A model generated the notes under the pieces. That model searched no databases and had not been told where the DNA came from. It saw only the letters and a program-made list of their open reading frames with translations. 32,848 bases of DNA, taken from Paludibacterium sp. GTDB lineage: Bacteria; Pseudomonadota; Gammaproteobacteria; Burkholderiales; Chromobacteriaceae. Within the stretch, counting starts at the first letter, position 1. Each line of letters starts with the position of its first letter. Made by a program: the position numbers and the translations under genes. Positions 17,693 to 24,231 of this stretch are shown here, piece by piece. The stretch lies in contig NZ_JAFAND010000097.1 in NCBI RefSeq assembly GCF_019232825.1, forward strand, positions 1 to 32,848, written 5' to 3'.

Positions 17693-18439
17693 ATGGAATT
17701 GGACGATAACGCGCTATTGCGCTACAGCCGACACATCCTGTTGCCGCAGATCGACGTGCCCGGCCAGCGCCGGCTCAGCGCCGGCCGCGCGCTGGTCATC
17801 GGTGCCGGCGGGCTGGGGTCGCCGGTGGTGCTGTACCTGGCCAGCGCTGGTGTCGGCCACATCACCATCGCCGATGACGATCATGTCGAGCTGAGCAACC
17901 TGCAGCGGCAAGTGGCGCATGACATGGCGAGCGTGGGACAACCCAAGGCCGAGTCGGCGCGCGCGCACATGCTGGCGCTCAATCCCGATATCGAAGTGGT
18001 GGCGTTGTGTCGCCGTTTGGACGGGGATGACTTGCGCCGGCTCGTGGCGAACCACGACGTGGTGCTGGATTGTTCGGACAATTTCGCCACGCGTCATGCG
18101 GTCAACCGCGCGGCGGTTGCCGCCCGGGTGCCGCTCGTCAGCGGCGCGGCGGTGCGCTTCGATGGCCAACTGGCAGTATTCGACAGCCGGCAGGCCGAAA
18201 GTCCTTGCTACCATTGCCTGTTTCCCGAAGCGGGCCCGGCGACCGATGGCCCTTGCGCCACCTTTGGCGTGCTGGCGCCGCTGGTTGGCGTGATGGGCAG
18301 CCTACAGGCCGCCGAGGCCATCAAACTGCTGGTGGGATTGCCGGTGCCTTGGGGGCAACTGACGCTATACGACGCCTTGGCAGGAAGCTTCCGCCAGCTC
18401 AAAGTGCCGCGCGATCCCGGTTGCCCGGTGTGCGGCTAG
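17693..18439 (+). CDS. moeB: HesA/MoeB/ThiF family sulfur-carrier adenylyltransferase
   Basis: E1-like enzyme that adenylates the C-terminal glycine of a sulfur-carrier protein (MoaD for molybdopterin or ThiS for thiamine). The 248-residue product starts MELDDNALLRYSRHILLPQID, as in MoeB. The nucleotide site is VIGAGGLGSPV (about 36-46), with DDHVELSNLQRQ and DCSDNF following. Zinc cysteines are CYHC and the terminal CPVCG; GPCATFGVLAPLVG is the conserved Cys-loop. MoeB versus ThiF cannot be settled without the partner gene, which is not here. The TAG stop is part of the terminal CTAG of the adjacent repeat element, so the original stop may have been altered, though the length is normal. The ribosome site is weak. 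Confidence 0.88.
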   Translation: MELDDNALLRYSRHILLPQIDVPGQRRLSAGRALVIGAGGLGSPVVLYLASAGVGHITIADDDHVELSNLQRQVAHDMASVGQPKAESARAHMLALNPDIEVVALCRRLDGDDLRRLVANHDVVLDCSDNFATRHAVNRAAVAARVPLVSGAAVRFDGQLAVFDSRQAESPCYHCLFPEAGPATDGPCATFGVLAPLVGVMGSLQAAEAIKLLVGLPVPWGQLTLYDALAGSFRQLKVPRDPGCPVCG

Positions 18440-18715
18440 GGCCTGTCTGCAGACTATTTGTGAACTGCGCTGGCCTGGTAAATGGCCAGATGCTAGGCGG
18501 GGGGCGCAGGCCTTAGTCATTCTAAGGCCAAGCCGCCCAAGGACGCAGATGGCCGTTTGACAGGTCAGCCCTTCGGGGCCGGCATCTGCCGGCGCATCGC
18601 GTTGTCGCTTGCCCCTTGCCCCTTGCAGTGAATGACACTGCGGCGGGACGCGCTTCTAGCGCCGCATCCGGCTGATGCCGGCCGCAGCCGCAAATAGTTT
18701 GCAGACAGGCCCTAG
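18436..18715. mobile_element. MITE-like element, copy 1 (280 bp)
   Basis: Non-coding element bounded by CTAGGGCCTGTCTGCA at the left and its inverse at the right: terminal inverted repeats of about 26 bases with one or two mismatches. Both ends carry CTAG, either the tip of the repeat or a target duplication. It is rich in internal hairpins, for example GGCCTTAG/CTAAGGCC at 18509-18529. It is the longer copy: relative to copy 2 it has about 79 extra bases near its left end and one extra GGGGCAA unit. No transposase is encoded. It lies in the opposite orientation to copy 2 and, together with a short hairpin, fills the 319-base gap between moeB and the nucleotidyltransferase gene. Confidence 0.85.
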
Positions 18716-18725
18716 CTCGACAGAA

Positions 18726-18743
18726 GGGAGCTTAACCGCTCCC
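18726..18743 (-). terminator. Hairpin at the end of the leftward island operon
   Basis: GGGAGC (18726-18731) pairs with GCTCCC (18738-18743) over a 6-base loop, 15 bases beyond the nucleotidyltransferase stop. Leftward the sequence continues TTCTGTCG, a poor T-run, so this is a moderate candidate. Confidence 0.45.
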
Positions 18744-18758
18744 TATCTCTTTCCCCGC

Positions 18759-19478
18759 TCAAACGCGGTTGTACACCGCCAGATCGTCCTCGGTGTCGAC
18801 CTCCCCCCACGGACCAGCGTACGGTATCGCGGCAATCGGCACCCGGCCCGCCTGGATGATGCGCTGCAAGGTTCCCGTCATATGCATTTTATCGCGCTGC
18901 GCCGGCGCCAATGCCGCCCTCACGCGTTCGGTTTCCGCCCAGCCTTCCGGGGTGAAGCGCAATAGCCCCATATACTGTCCTTCGACTTCCTCGATCGTTT
19001 GCGGCTTTTGTCCAATTTCCGCCAACATGCCATCCGGTTTCAAACGAAAGGTTTCCGCATCGACCAGCGGGTCACTGAAGCGCTCCCGCCACAGCGCCAG
19101 CCAGCCCGGATCGAAGGTCACTGCCAGGGAAGCGGTGCTATCGATCAGCGATCGCACCGCCGAAGCGTCATAAAAGATATCCGAATAGCTAACGATGCAG
19201 GGCGCCTCGCACAGCCACGCGCCGGCACAGGCGAGCGAAGACACCATATTGGTCTCGGCCCAGCGTGGGTTATGAAACCGGGTGACGCCGGGGCGAACCA
19301 GCAGCTCCGCGCGGTAGCCGGAAACAATGGCGATCTCATCGATACCTGCTGCGCGCAACGCAGCCAACTGCCAATCCAGCAACGCCTTACCGCGTAGGGT
19401 GACCAGACATTTTGGCCGCGCATCGGTCAGGCTCCGCATGCGGCTACCGCGTCCTGCGGCAAGAATGATCGCTTTCAT
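18759..19478 (-). CDS. Nucleotidyltransferase, Cj1416-like (probable CTP:phosphoglutamine cytidylyltransferase)
   Basis: GT-A-fold nucleotidyltransferase of 239 residues, similar in pattern to LicC/HddC-type cytidylyltransferases. The signature MKAIILAAGRGSRM places GxGxR at 9-13, followed by PKCL (K23). ETNMVSSLACA and the SYSDIFYD block (metal aspartate) follow; WGEVDTEDDL closes the fold. On its own it could activate a phospho-sugar or phosphocholine. In this gene set it best matches C. jejuni Cj1416, which couples CTP to L-glutamine phosphate to give CDP-L-glutamine. GGTGGAAA precedes the ATG. Copy 2 of the repeat element ends 18 bases upstream and copy 1 begins 43 bases downstream, so the gene is bracketed by inverted copies. 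Family confident; exact substrate inferred from neighbours. Confidence 0.82.
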   Translation of the reverse strand: MKAIILAAGRGSRMRSLTDARPKCLVTLRGKALLDWQLAALRAAGIDEIAIVSGYRAELLVRPGVTRFHNPRWAETNMVSSLACAGAWLCEAPCIVSYSDIFYDASAVRSLIDSTASLAVTFDPGWLALWRERFSDPLVDAETFRLKPDGMLAEIGQKPQTIEEVEGQYMGLLRFTPEGWAETERVRAALAPAQRDKMHMTGTLQRIIQAGRVPIAAIPYAGPWGEVDTEDDLAVYNRV

Positions 19479-19496
19479 GATGTTTCCACCGTTGGG

Positions 19497-19690
19497 CTAG
19501 GGCCTGTCTGCAAACTATTTGCGGCTGCGGCCGGCATCAGTCGGATGCAGCGCTAGAAGCGCGTCCCGCCGCAGTGTCATTCACTGCAAGGGGCAAGCGA
19601 CAACGCGATGCGCCGGCTGATACCGGCCCCGAAGGGCTGGCCTGGTAAACGGCCAGCGCAGTTCACAAATAGTTTGCAGACAGGCCCTAG
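19497..19690. mobile_element. MITE-like element, copy 2 (194 bp)
   Basis: Same element as at 18436-18715 but in the opposite orientation and shorter. Its terminal inverted repeats (CTAGGGCCTGTCTGCAAACT at the left, exact inverse at the right) are perfect over about 26 bases. The first 125 or so bases match the reverse complement of copy 1 with only about four substitutions and one missing GGGGCAA. It fills nearly all of the gap between the amidotransferase stop (19711) and the nucleotidyltransferase start (19478), that is, inside what would otherwise be a continuous operon. Confidence 0.88.
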
Positions 19691-19710
19691 TACTTACAGA
19701 ATGAACAAAT

Positions 19711-20301
19711 TCAGGATCCGAACAACAGGCGGATACGATCGAGGTCGCGTGTACTCCAGATCGATTCGCGCTCCGGATGCCACATCCAGCCCTCCCAAGG
19801 CAGCGTTTGGTGCGCTACCGCCTCGATTCGATTGTCTTCGCTACGCGCCAGCACGCGGCAGTGCGCCGGGCAGTCGATCAAGCCGATGGCATGGTAGCTG
19901 TTGGCTTCGCCCTCGATTTCGCCGTGTAACTGGTGCCGGGCACGGACATGGCCGTCAACCGGCTGCAGCTCGGCGCCAAGCCAATGCGCCAACATCTGCA
20001 TGCCTCGGCAAATGCCGAGCAGCGGCAACCGATGTAACTGAGCTTGCGCCAACAAAAAGCCTTCCGTGTCGTCTCGTTCGGGACAGCGCCCAATATCGTT
20101 GCCACCGGATAATACGATAGCTTCTGGACGCACGGCCTCAAACCACGCATACAGTACCGCTGCATCCGCGAGGTTAGGGACGGGTGCCGGCAAAAATCCT
20201 GCAGCCAACAGCCAAGCGCCCAACGCCTGATCCAGCGCATCACGCCGCTCCTGCCGCTCGGGATGAATATCCACCCGCTGACTGACAGCGACAACCTTCA
20301 T
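19711..20301 (-). CDS. Class I glutamine amidotransferase, Cj1417-like (probable gamma-glutamyl-CDP-amidate hydrolase)
   Basis: Stand-alone class I amidotransferase-fold (peptidase C26-like) enzyme of 196 residues. The nucleophile elbow is LLGICRGMQML with C98; H175 and E177 (WHPE) complete the triad. SGGNDIG (about 65-71) is the oxyanion-loop region typical of gamma-glutamyl hydrolases. In C. jejuni the homologous Cj1417 hydrolyses CDP-L-glutamine to glutamate and cytidine diphosphoramidate. Its start overlaps the stop of the upstream kinase gene by 4 bases (ATGA), indicating tight translational coupling. Alone it could be read as a gamma-glutamyl-GABA hydrolase (PuuD-like); the neighbours make the Cj1417 role the better reading. 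Confidence 0.83.
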   Translation of the reverse strand: MKVVAVSQRVDIHPERQERRDALDQALGAWLLAAGFLPAPVPNLADAAVLYAWFEAVRPEAIVLSGGNDIGRCPERDDTEGFLLAQAQLHRLPLLGICRGMQMLAHWLGAELQPVDGHVRARHQLHGEIEGEANSYHAIGLIDCPAHCRVLARSEDNRIEAVAHQTLPWEGWMWHPERESIWSTRDLDRIRLLFGS

Positions 20302-22613
20302 GCCAGCACCTCAATACGTCGTCCGGAACAATCGAGAAACAATCGCTTGGCCGCACAGCAGCGCTGATAAAGCTGCTCCCCCGTGCCAATCACCGCCGGC
20401 AACCCCAACTCCCCCGCACGGATAGCCATGTGTGAGTTCACCCCGCCCCAGGCAGTCACCAGCCCAGCAATGGGGTAGGCAAACAGCCAGTCGAACCCCG
20501 GGTCCGCGTTGGGGATACAGACGATCGCGCCGGCCAGGCGTTGGCGGTCCTCGCTGCCGGCCACCGGGGCAGAGGCCTGCTTCTGCGTAATGAAATTCGG
20601 CGCCGTTGCCGGCCACTCGAAAGCCCAGACGTCGTCCGGCGTAGCAATGAGCGGGGGCAGCGACACCGCCAGTGTTTCGCGATAGTGCTGCTTGCCCTGT
20701 TCGATACTGCGAAGCAACATTTCTCGAGGATCGACCGCGGCGATATGCAGCTCTTTGAACACGGCGATATCGCAATACGCCAGTTCTTCACGCTCAAACC
20801 CCCAGCGACTACCGCATTCGGCGATCAAGGCCAGTGCGTCCGACAAATTGCGCGTGAAATGAAACTTGGCCAGCTCCCTCAGCTCAATCCCCGCTTGCAG
20901 GAAATCAAGCAAGCCGACCGGATCGGGATGCAGACCATGATGATCCAGTAGCTTCACGATCTCGCGCATTTGCGGCAGGGTCAGCGAGAACGGACGCAAC
21001 GGCTCGGGAGGCGCTATTTTTTGCGTCCAATCGAAATAGCGCTCGGGCGCCTCGTCATAACGCGGGGACAGCAGGTCGTAAGTGCCGGGCCGCAGGTGCC
21101 CGTAACGGGCGAGAAAAGTCGCTTTGTCCAGGGTGGCGCGGTCACGGCCCAACTGCCCACTGACGGTTGACACTCCCCCCATGAAGGCATCGTAATCCGC
21201 CTGGGAAAACACGCCGGCGGATACCAGCGATTTGAGCATCTGCACGGCAACAAAGCCGGCCCGCGCCAAGCCGGCAAACGGCAAGGTCCCATAGCGCTTC
21301 GCGTCTTCCAGCAACCAGTAAATGCGCTCCAGCGGGTCGGCACTCGTGCGCATCAGCTCTTCGCGACGCGACTGCAGTGTTTCCAACTTGGCAGCGTCCT
21401 CGCGCCAAAGGCCTTCCTTGGGATGGACGATGCGGTTGGTCAATCGTCGCAGGCTATCCGCTACGCTTTTGCATTCATCCCGGGTGAATCCGGCTGTTTC
21501 GAGACGCTGCAGACGGGAAGGTAGATCTAGGGTATAGCAGGAATACACGATTTCGAATTCGACCTTGTCGTGCAAGGTCGGCTCGGCCAACAGCCGATCG
21601 ATGTAATGATCGACCAGACGCCCGGCCAGCCCTTCGTCCAAATCGGCAGGAATGAAGGAATTAAACGACAGGCGCACATCGATATAGGGCAATCCGAAAA
21701 AATGCGGCATCAACGGGAAGCTGCGCAGATTGCGATAACCGTAGTTGTGGCGCTGATAGGCCCAAATCGCATCCGTCACCAGCTCTCGATACAACGACAA
21801 GGCCAGCGGCTTGGGTCGGATGCCGATGATTTCAGCTGGATTCCAGTCGGGCATGACCCCATATACGGTACGGCTGCCCATCAAAAACGGATACGGCTGC
21901 ATGCCGCGCGCAACTTTGTCGTAAATCCGATTCAGGCGCTCGGCCTGAGCGGTATCGTTTTCCGGCGCGCGCGGCAGAATCAGCGGGCGCGCCTGCAACA
22001 GCCACAGTTGCTCCCCCGCTGCCTCCTCGGTCACGGCAAATTCGCAGTCCACCGGCTGCTGCCCGAACAAATCCAGCAATACCTCCAGCAACGCCACCAC
22101 GCCCGACAGTTCGACTGGCGCGACTACCGGCGAACAGGCCGCCTGTTGCCAGACGCGGCCACTGCGACCGCCAGTAATCGCCGCGGTGTCGGCGCCCTCA
22201 ACCCAATTGATCACGCGATAGGGTGCACAGGTATTGGGGTCGTGCGAAAAAGCCACACCTGAGCGCAACACATTGCGCAACATCGGTTGAATCAGCACTT
22301 CATCCTGCGCGCCGGCCTCGCCATAAGCGGCAATCACCTGCATCACCGCAGGACGCAAATTCTCCGAGGCGACATCGGGCAGCGACAAGAAGGCGCCAGC
22401 GTTGGACTGCTCGGCATTATCCTCCGCGCGGCAGCTAGAGCGTACAATCCACGGCCCCGCATGCGGCAACGAGGCCACGCGCGCCAAACACATTTCCGGC
22501 GCCGCGCGCCACTCCTCCACCGTGAAGTATGCCAACGGCGCGATACGTGCCATGGACAGACGGTCTTGTAGGCAGTGCAGGGTTCCCGCCTTGGTGGAAA
22601 AACTCAAGGACAT
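20298..22613 (-). CDS. PEP-synthase-like phosphotransferase, Cj1418-like (probable L-glutamine kinase)
   Basis: 771-residue enzyme with an N-terminal ATP-grasp (PEP/pyruvate-binding) domain at about 1-215 (WIVRSSCRAEDN, then SGVAFSHDP, and LWLLQARPLIL closing the domain). A long helical middle follows (about 225-680), then a C-terminal swivelling phosphohistidine domain with GGVNSHMAIRAGELGLPAVIG (H728). The PEP-binding TIM barrel of true PEP synthase or PPDK is absent. The ATP-grasp / middle / C-terminal His order is that of rifampicin phosphotransferase and of C. jejuni Cj1418, which phosphorylates the amide nitrogen of L-glutamine (ATP to AMP plus phosphate). The N-terminus MSLSFSTKAGTLHCLQ fits the Cj1418-type family. 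The ribosome site is weak and 110 bases separate it from the upstream methyltransferase. Architecture is certain; substrate is inferred from context. Confidence 0.85.
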   Translation of the reverse strand: MSLSFSTKAGTLHCLQDRLSMARIAPLAYFTVEEWRAAPEMCLARVASLPHAGPWIVRSSCRAEDNAEQSNAGAFLSLPDVASENLRPAVMQVIAAYGEAGAQDEVLIQPMLRNVLRSGVAFSHDPNTCAPYRVINWVEGADTAAITGGRSGRVWQQAACSPVVAPVELSGVVALLEVLLDLFGQQPVDCEFAVTEEAAGEQLWLLQARPLILPRAPENDTAQAERLNRIYDKVARGMQPYPFLMGSRTVYGVMPDWNPAEIIGIRPKPLALSLYRELVTDAIWAYQRHNYGYRNLRSFPLMPHFFGLPYIDVRLSFNSFIPADLDEGLAGRLVDHYIDRLLAEPTLHDKVEFEIVYSCYTLDLPSRLQRLETAGFTRDECKSVADSLRRLTNRIVHPKEGLWREDAAKLETLQSRREELMRTSADPLERIYWLLEDAKRYGTLPFAGLARAGFVAVQMLKSLVSAGVFSQADYDAFMGGVSTVSGQLGRDRATLDKATFLARYGHLRPGTYDLLSPRYDEAPERYFDWTQKIAPPEPLRPFSLTLPQMREIVKLLDHHGLHPDPVGLLDFLQAGIELRELAKFHFTRNLSDALALIAECGSRWGFEREELAYCDIAVFKELHIAAVDPREMLLRSIEQGKQHYRETLAVSLPPLIATPDDVWAFEWPATAPNFITQKQASAPVAGSEDRQRLAGAIVCIPNADPGFDWLFAYPIAGLVTAWGGVNSHMAIRAGELGLPAVIGTGEQLYQRCCAAKRLFLDCSGRRIEVLA

Positions 22614-22660
22614 GGTCGAGGAAGTTCCCCAGCGAAAGAATTAAGTGGTGAATGCCGCCG

Positions 22661-22688
22661 TATATCGTATACGCCACATCCTACACAA
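22661..22688 (-). promoter_or_regulatory. Candidate promoter with palindrome before the glutamine-kinase-like gene
   Basis: On the minus strand TTGTGT (22688-22683) and GATATA (22666-22661) are 16 bases apart, a fair -35/-10 pair about 50 bases before the start at 22613. The perfect palindrome GTATA-TCG-TATAC (22660-22672) overlaps the -10 box and could be an operator. This may be an internal promoter of the island operon. Confidence 0.35.
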
Positions 22689-22723
22689 CATAGCGTACTT
22701 AGGCATGGATTTTGCCCTTCAGG

Positions 22724-23473
22724 TCATCGCAACTGGGCAACCCAGATATTAGTAGAGTATGGGATCTGAATCACCGGTGTATTTAGGCTCTGCAAATAAC
22801 TCTCGATAGCCGCCACCACGTCGCCGAATGCCGCTCCCGCTTGACGCTCCAGGGTCGCATGCGAACGCCAGGCCTCCACACACTCCTCGATACGCTGTTC
22901 GTGCATCACACGTGAATCAATATGTACCACCGGACCGAATAACCCACAGGCGTCGATGACAGCTGTCTGGTCTTCCCGGCGCGTACCGTAGCCGTAGCCC
23001 GACACTCGATCCTTGATGATGGTTTCGATTTGCGCCTGAATCGGATCGTCCAGTTCGCGGTGATTCCACATGCAGGCAAACCAGCCGCGCGGCTTGAGGA
23101 TACGGGCGGTTTCCTTCAGTGCTTGCAGGCGATCGCACACGTTGAACGAGCTACCGAACGTCACCATGTCGAAAGCATGCGAGGCCTGCTCCGTCGCTTC
23201 CCCCGTTCCTTCATGCCAACGGACATTAGCGAATTTTCCGGTACGCTTGATACCATTTGCACGCATGGCGTTGTTCGGCTCAACCGCAACGACGTCCAGT
23301 CCGCGAACAGCCAGCATCAATGTCAAGTGCGCGACTCCGGCGCCCACATCACAGAAACAGTCACCCTTTTCTGTGCCGGCAATCGAAAGCATGGCGTCGA
23401 TAGCGGCATCGGCGTAGTCTGGACGTTTCAGATACGCATCAGCCAACGTCGTGTAATCCCATTCAGTTTTCAT
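22724..23473 (-). CDS. Class I SAM-dependent methyltransferase, Cj1419/Cj1420-like
   Basis: 249-residue Rossmann-fold methyltransferase. SAM motif I is FCDVGAGVAHLT (about 40-51), the acidic residue ending strand 2 is E65 (VAVEPNN), and the motif IV region is DMVTFGSSFNVCD. The beginning MKTEWDYTTLADAYLKRPDY resembles small methyltransferases of phosphoramidate clusters. In C. jejuni the equivalent position is held by Cj1419 and Cj1420, thought to supply the O-methyl of MeOPN; here there is only one. Its start overlaps the end of the kinase gene by 11 bases. The substrate is inferred. If it does not act on the phosphoramidate it could modify a sugar of the acceptor glycan. Confidence 0.78.
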   Translation of the reverse strand: MKTEWDYTTLADAYLKRPDYADAAIDAMLSIAGTEKGDCFCDVGAGVAHLTLMLAVRGLDVVAVEPNNAMRANGIKRTGKFANVRWHEGTGEATEQASHAFDMVTFGSSFNVCDRLQALKETARILKPRGWFACMWNHRELDDPIQAQIETIIKDRVSGYGYGTRREDQTAVIDACGLFGPVVHIDSRVMHEQRIEECVEAWRSHATLERQAGAAFGDVVAAIESYLQSLNTPVIQIPYSTNIWVAQLR

Positions 23474-24008
23474 ACGTTGTCTTTCTGTTCAGGCGATTCA
23501 ATAAATCGTCCACCAGCACAGCCACGGGCCGTCCTGAGTCAAATTCCACCGTCCAGTCAGCGTCCTCGGGTTCGTCGATCGGCAAGTCTAATCCAGCAAC
23601 GTGGGTCAGTTCGCCTGCATCGAAGCGACGATAAATACCTTTGGGGTCGCGCCGGCGAAGTTCCTCAAGCGGCACGTTCAAGTAGACCTCGAAATAATCA
23701 GGCAAATGGGCGCGGTTCCAGGCATGCACCTCGCGGAACAACGAAATCGTTGCAATAACCACCACCTGCCCTTGCGCGGCAATAACGCGGCATAGCCGCG
23801 CATACTGCATAGCCAACGACAACCGGCCCGCACGACCGTGGTTTTGCGCAGTTGCAGCGACCGCCATGAAAACCTCTCTCAGCTCATCGCCATCAAGCAA
23901 TACCACCGGCTCACCGCATGCTCGCAGTCGAACGGCAAGCGCTCCTGCGAGCGTGGTTTTCCCTGCACCTGACAGCCCAGTAATCCAAATCACCCGGCCT
24001 TTTTTCAT
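23463..24008 (-). CDS. APS-kinase-like P-loop kinase, Cj1415-like (probable cytidine diphosphoramidate kinase)
   Basis: 181-residue P-loop kinase of the adenylylsulfate-kinase fold: Walker A GLSGAGKTT (11-19), DGDELR (39-44), a phosphorylation-loop serine in ATISLFREV, then YFEVYLNVPLEELRRRDPKG. The APS kinase FTGI motif has changed to VAGL and no other sulfate-assimilation gene is near, arguing against sulfate activation. C. jejuni Cj1415, also first taken for an APS kinase, phosphorylates the 3'-hydroxyl of cytidine diphosphoramidate. The ATG at 24008 (AAGAGA upstream) is preferred to an in-frame GTG at 24029. First gene of the leftward operon; it overlaps the methyltransferase by 11 bases. 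Confidence 0.82.
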   Translation of the reverse strand: MKKGRVIWITGLSGAGKTTLAGALAVRLRACGEPVVLLDGDELREVFMAVAATAQNHGRAGRLSLAMQYARLCRVIAAQGQVVVIATISLFREVHAWNRAHLPDYFEVYLNVPLEELRRRDPKGIYRRFDAGELTHVAGLDLPIDEPEDADWTVEFDSGRPVAVLVDDLLNRLNRKTTYEN

Positions 24009-24231
24009 TGACTGTCTCTTATCCCGCACAGCGAATTCCCTCTTCGAATATCACAGAGCGCGTCATTGGCCATTGTGCAGGAAGTCACGCTGCGTCACCA
24101 CACTGAAAACAATATTTCGAAAATGACGCCCATTCCATTTGCCACGCCATACTGACCAAGTGGACAGGTCATGAGATTTGGCAGTACCGTGTCATCGCCA
24201 CGCCTTGTAAGGCATTTTTTTCGGAGACACA
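24009..24231. promoter_or_regulatory. Divergent intergenic region of the island
   Basis: 223 bases between the leftward kinase operon and the rightward TagF-like gene, visibly AT-richer than the surrounding genes. It must hold the promoters of both units, but I found no strong -35/-10 pair. TGACC (24153-24157) and GGTCA (24167-24171) form a short inverted repeat. CGGAGA, a few bases before 24232, is the ribosome site of the rightward gene. Confidence 0.4.

Noticed and set aside
18070-18516. 148-codon plus-strand frame across the moeB end and element copy 1
   Set aside because: Out of frame with moeB, R/G/P-rich, and ends inside the non-coding repeat element.
18501-18716. CRISPR-like or small RNA gene in the moeB-nucleotidyltransferase gap
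   Set aside because: The repeats are terminal inverted repeats of one element with a second copy 1 kb away, not regularly spaced direct repeats with spacers.
19608-20120. 170-codon plus-strand frame spanning element copy 2 and the amidotransferase
   Set aside because: Antisense to a convincing amidotransferase and begins in the repeat element.
19711-20301. PuuD-type gamma-glutamyl-GABA hydrolase of putrescine breakdown
   Set aside because: No puu genes are near and it is translationally coupled to the glutamine-kinase-like gene; the Cj1417 role fits better.
23463-24008. Adenylylsulfate kinase (cysC) for sulfate activation
   Set aside because: No cysN, cysD or cysH nearby, the FTGI motif is altered, and all neighbours fit the phosphoramidate pathway.
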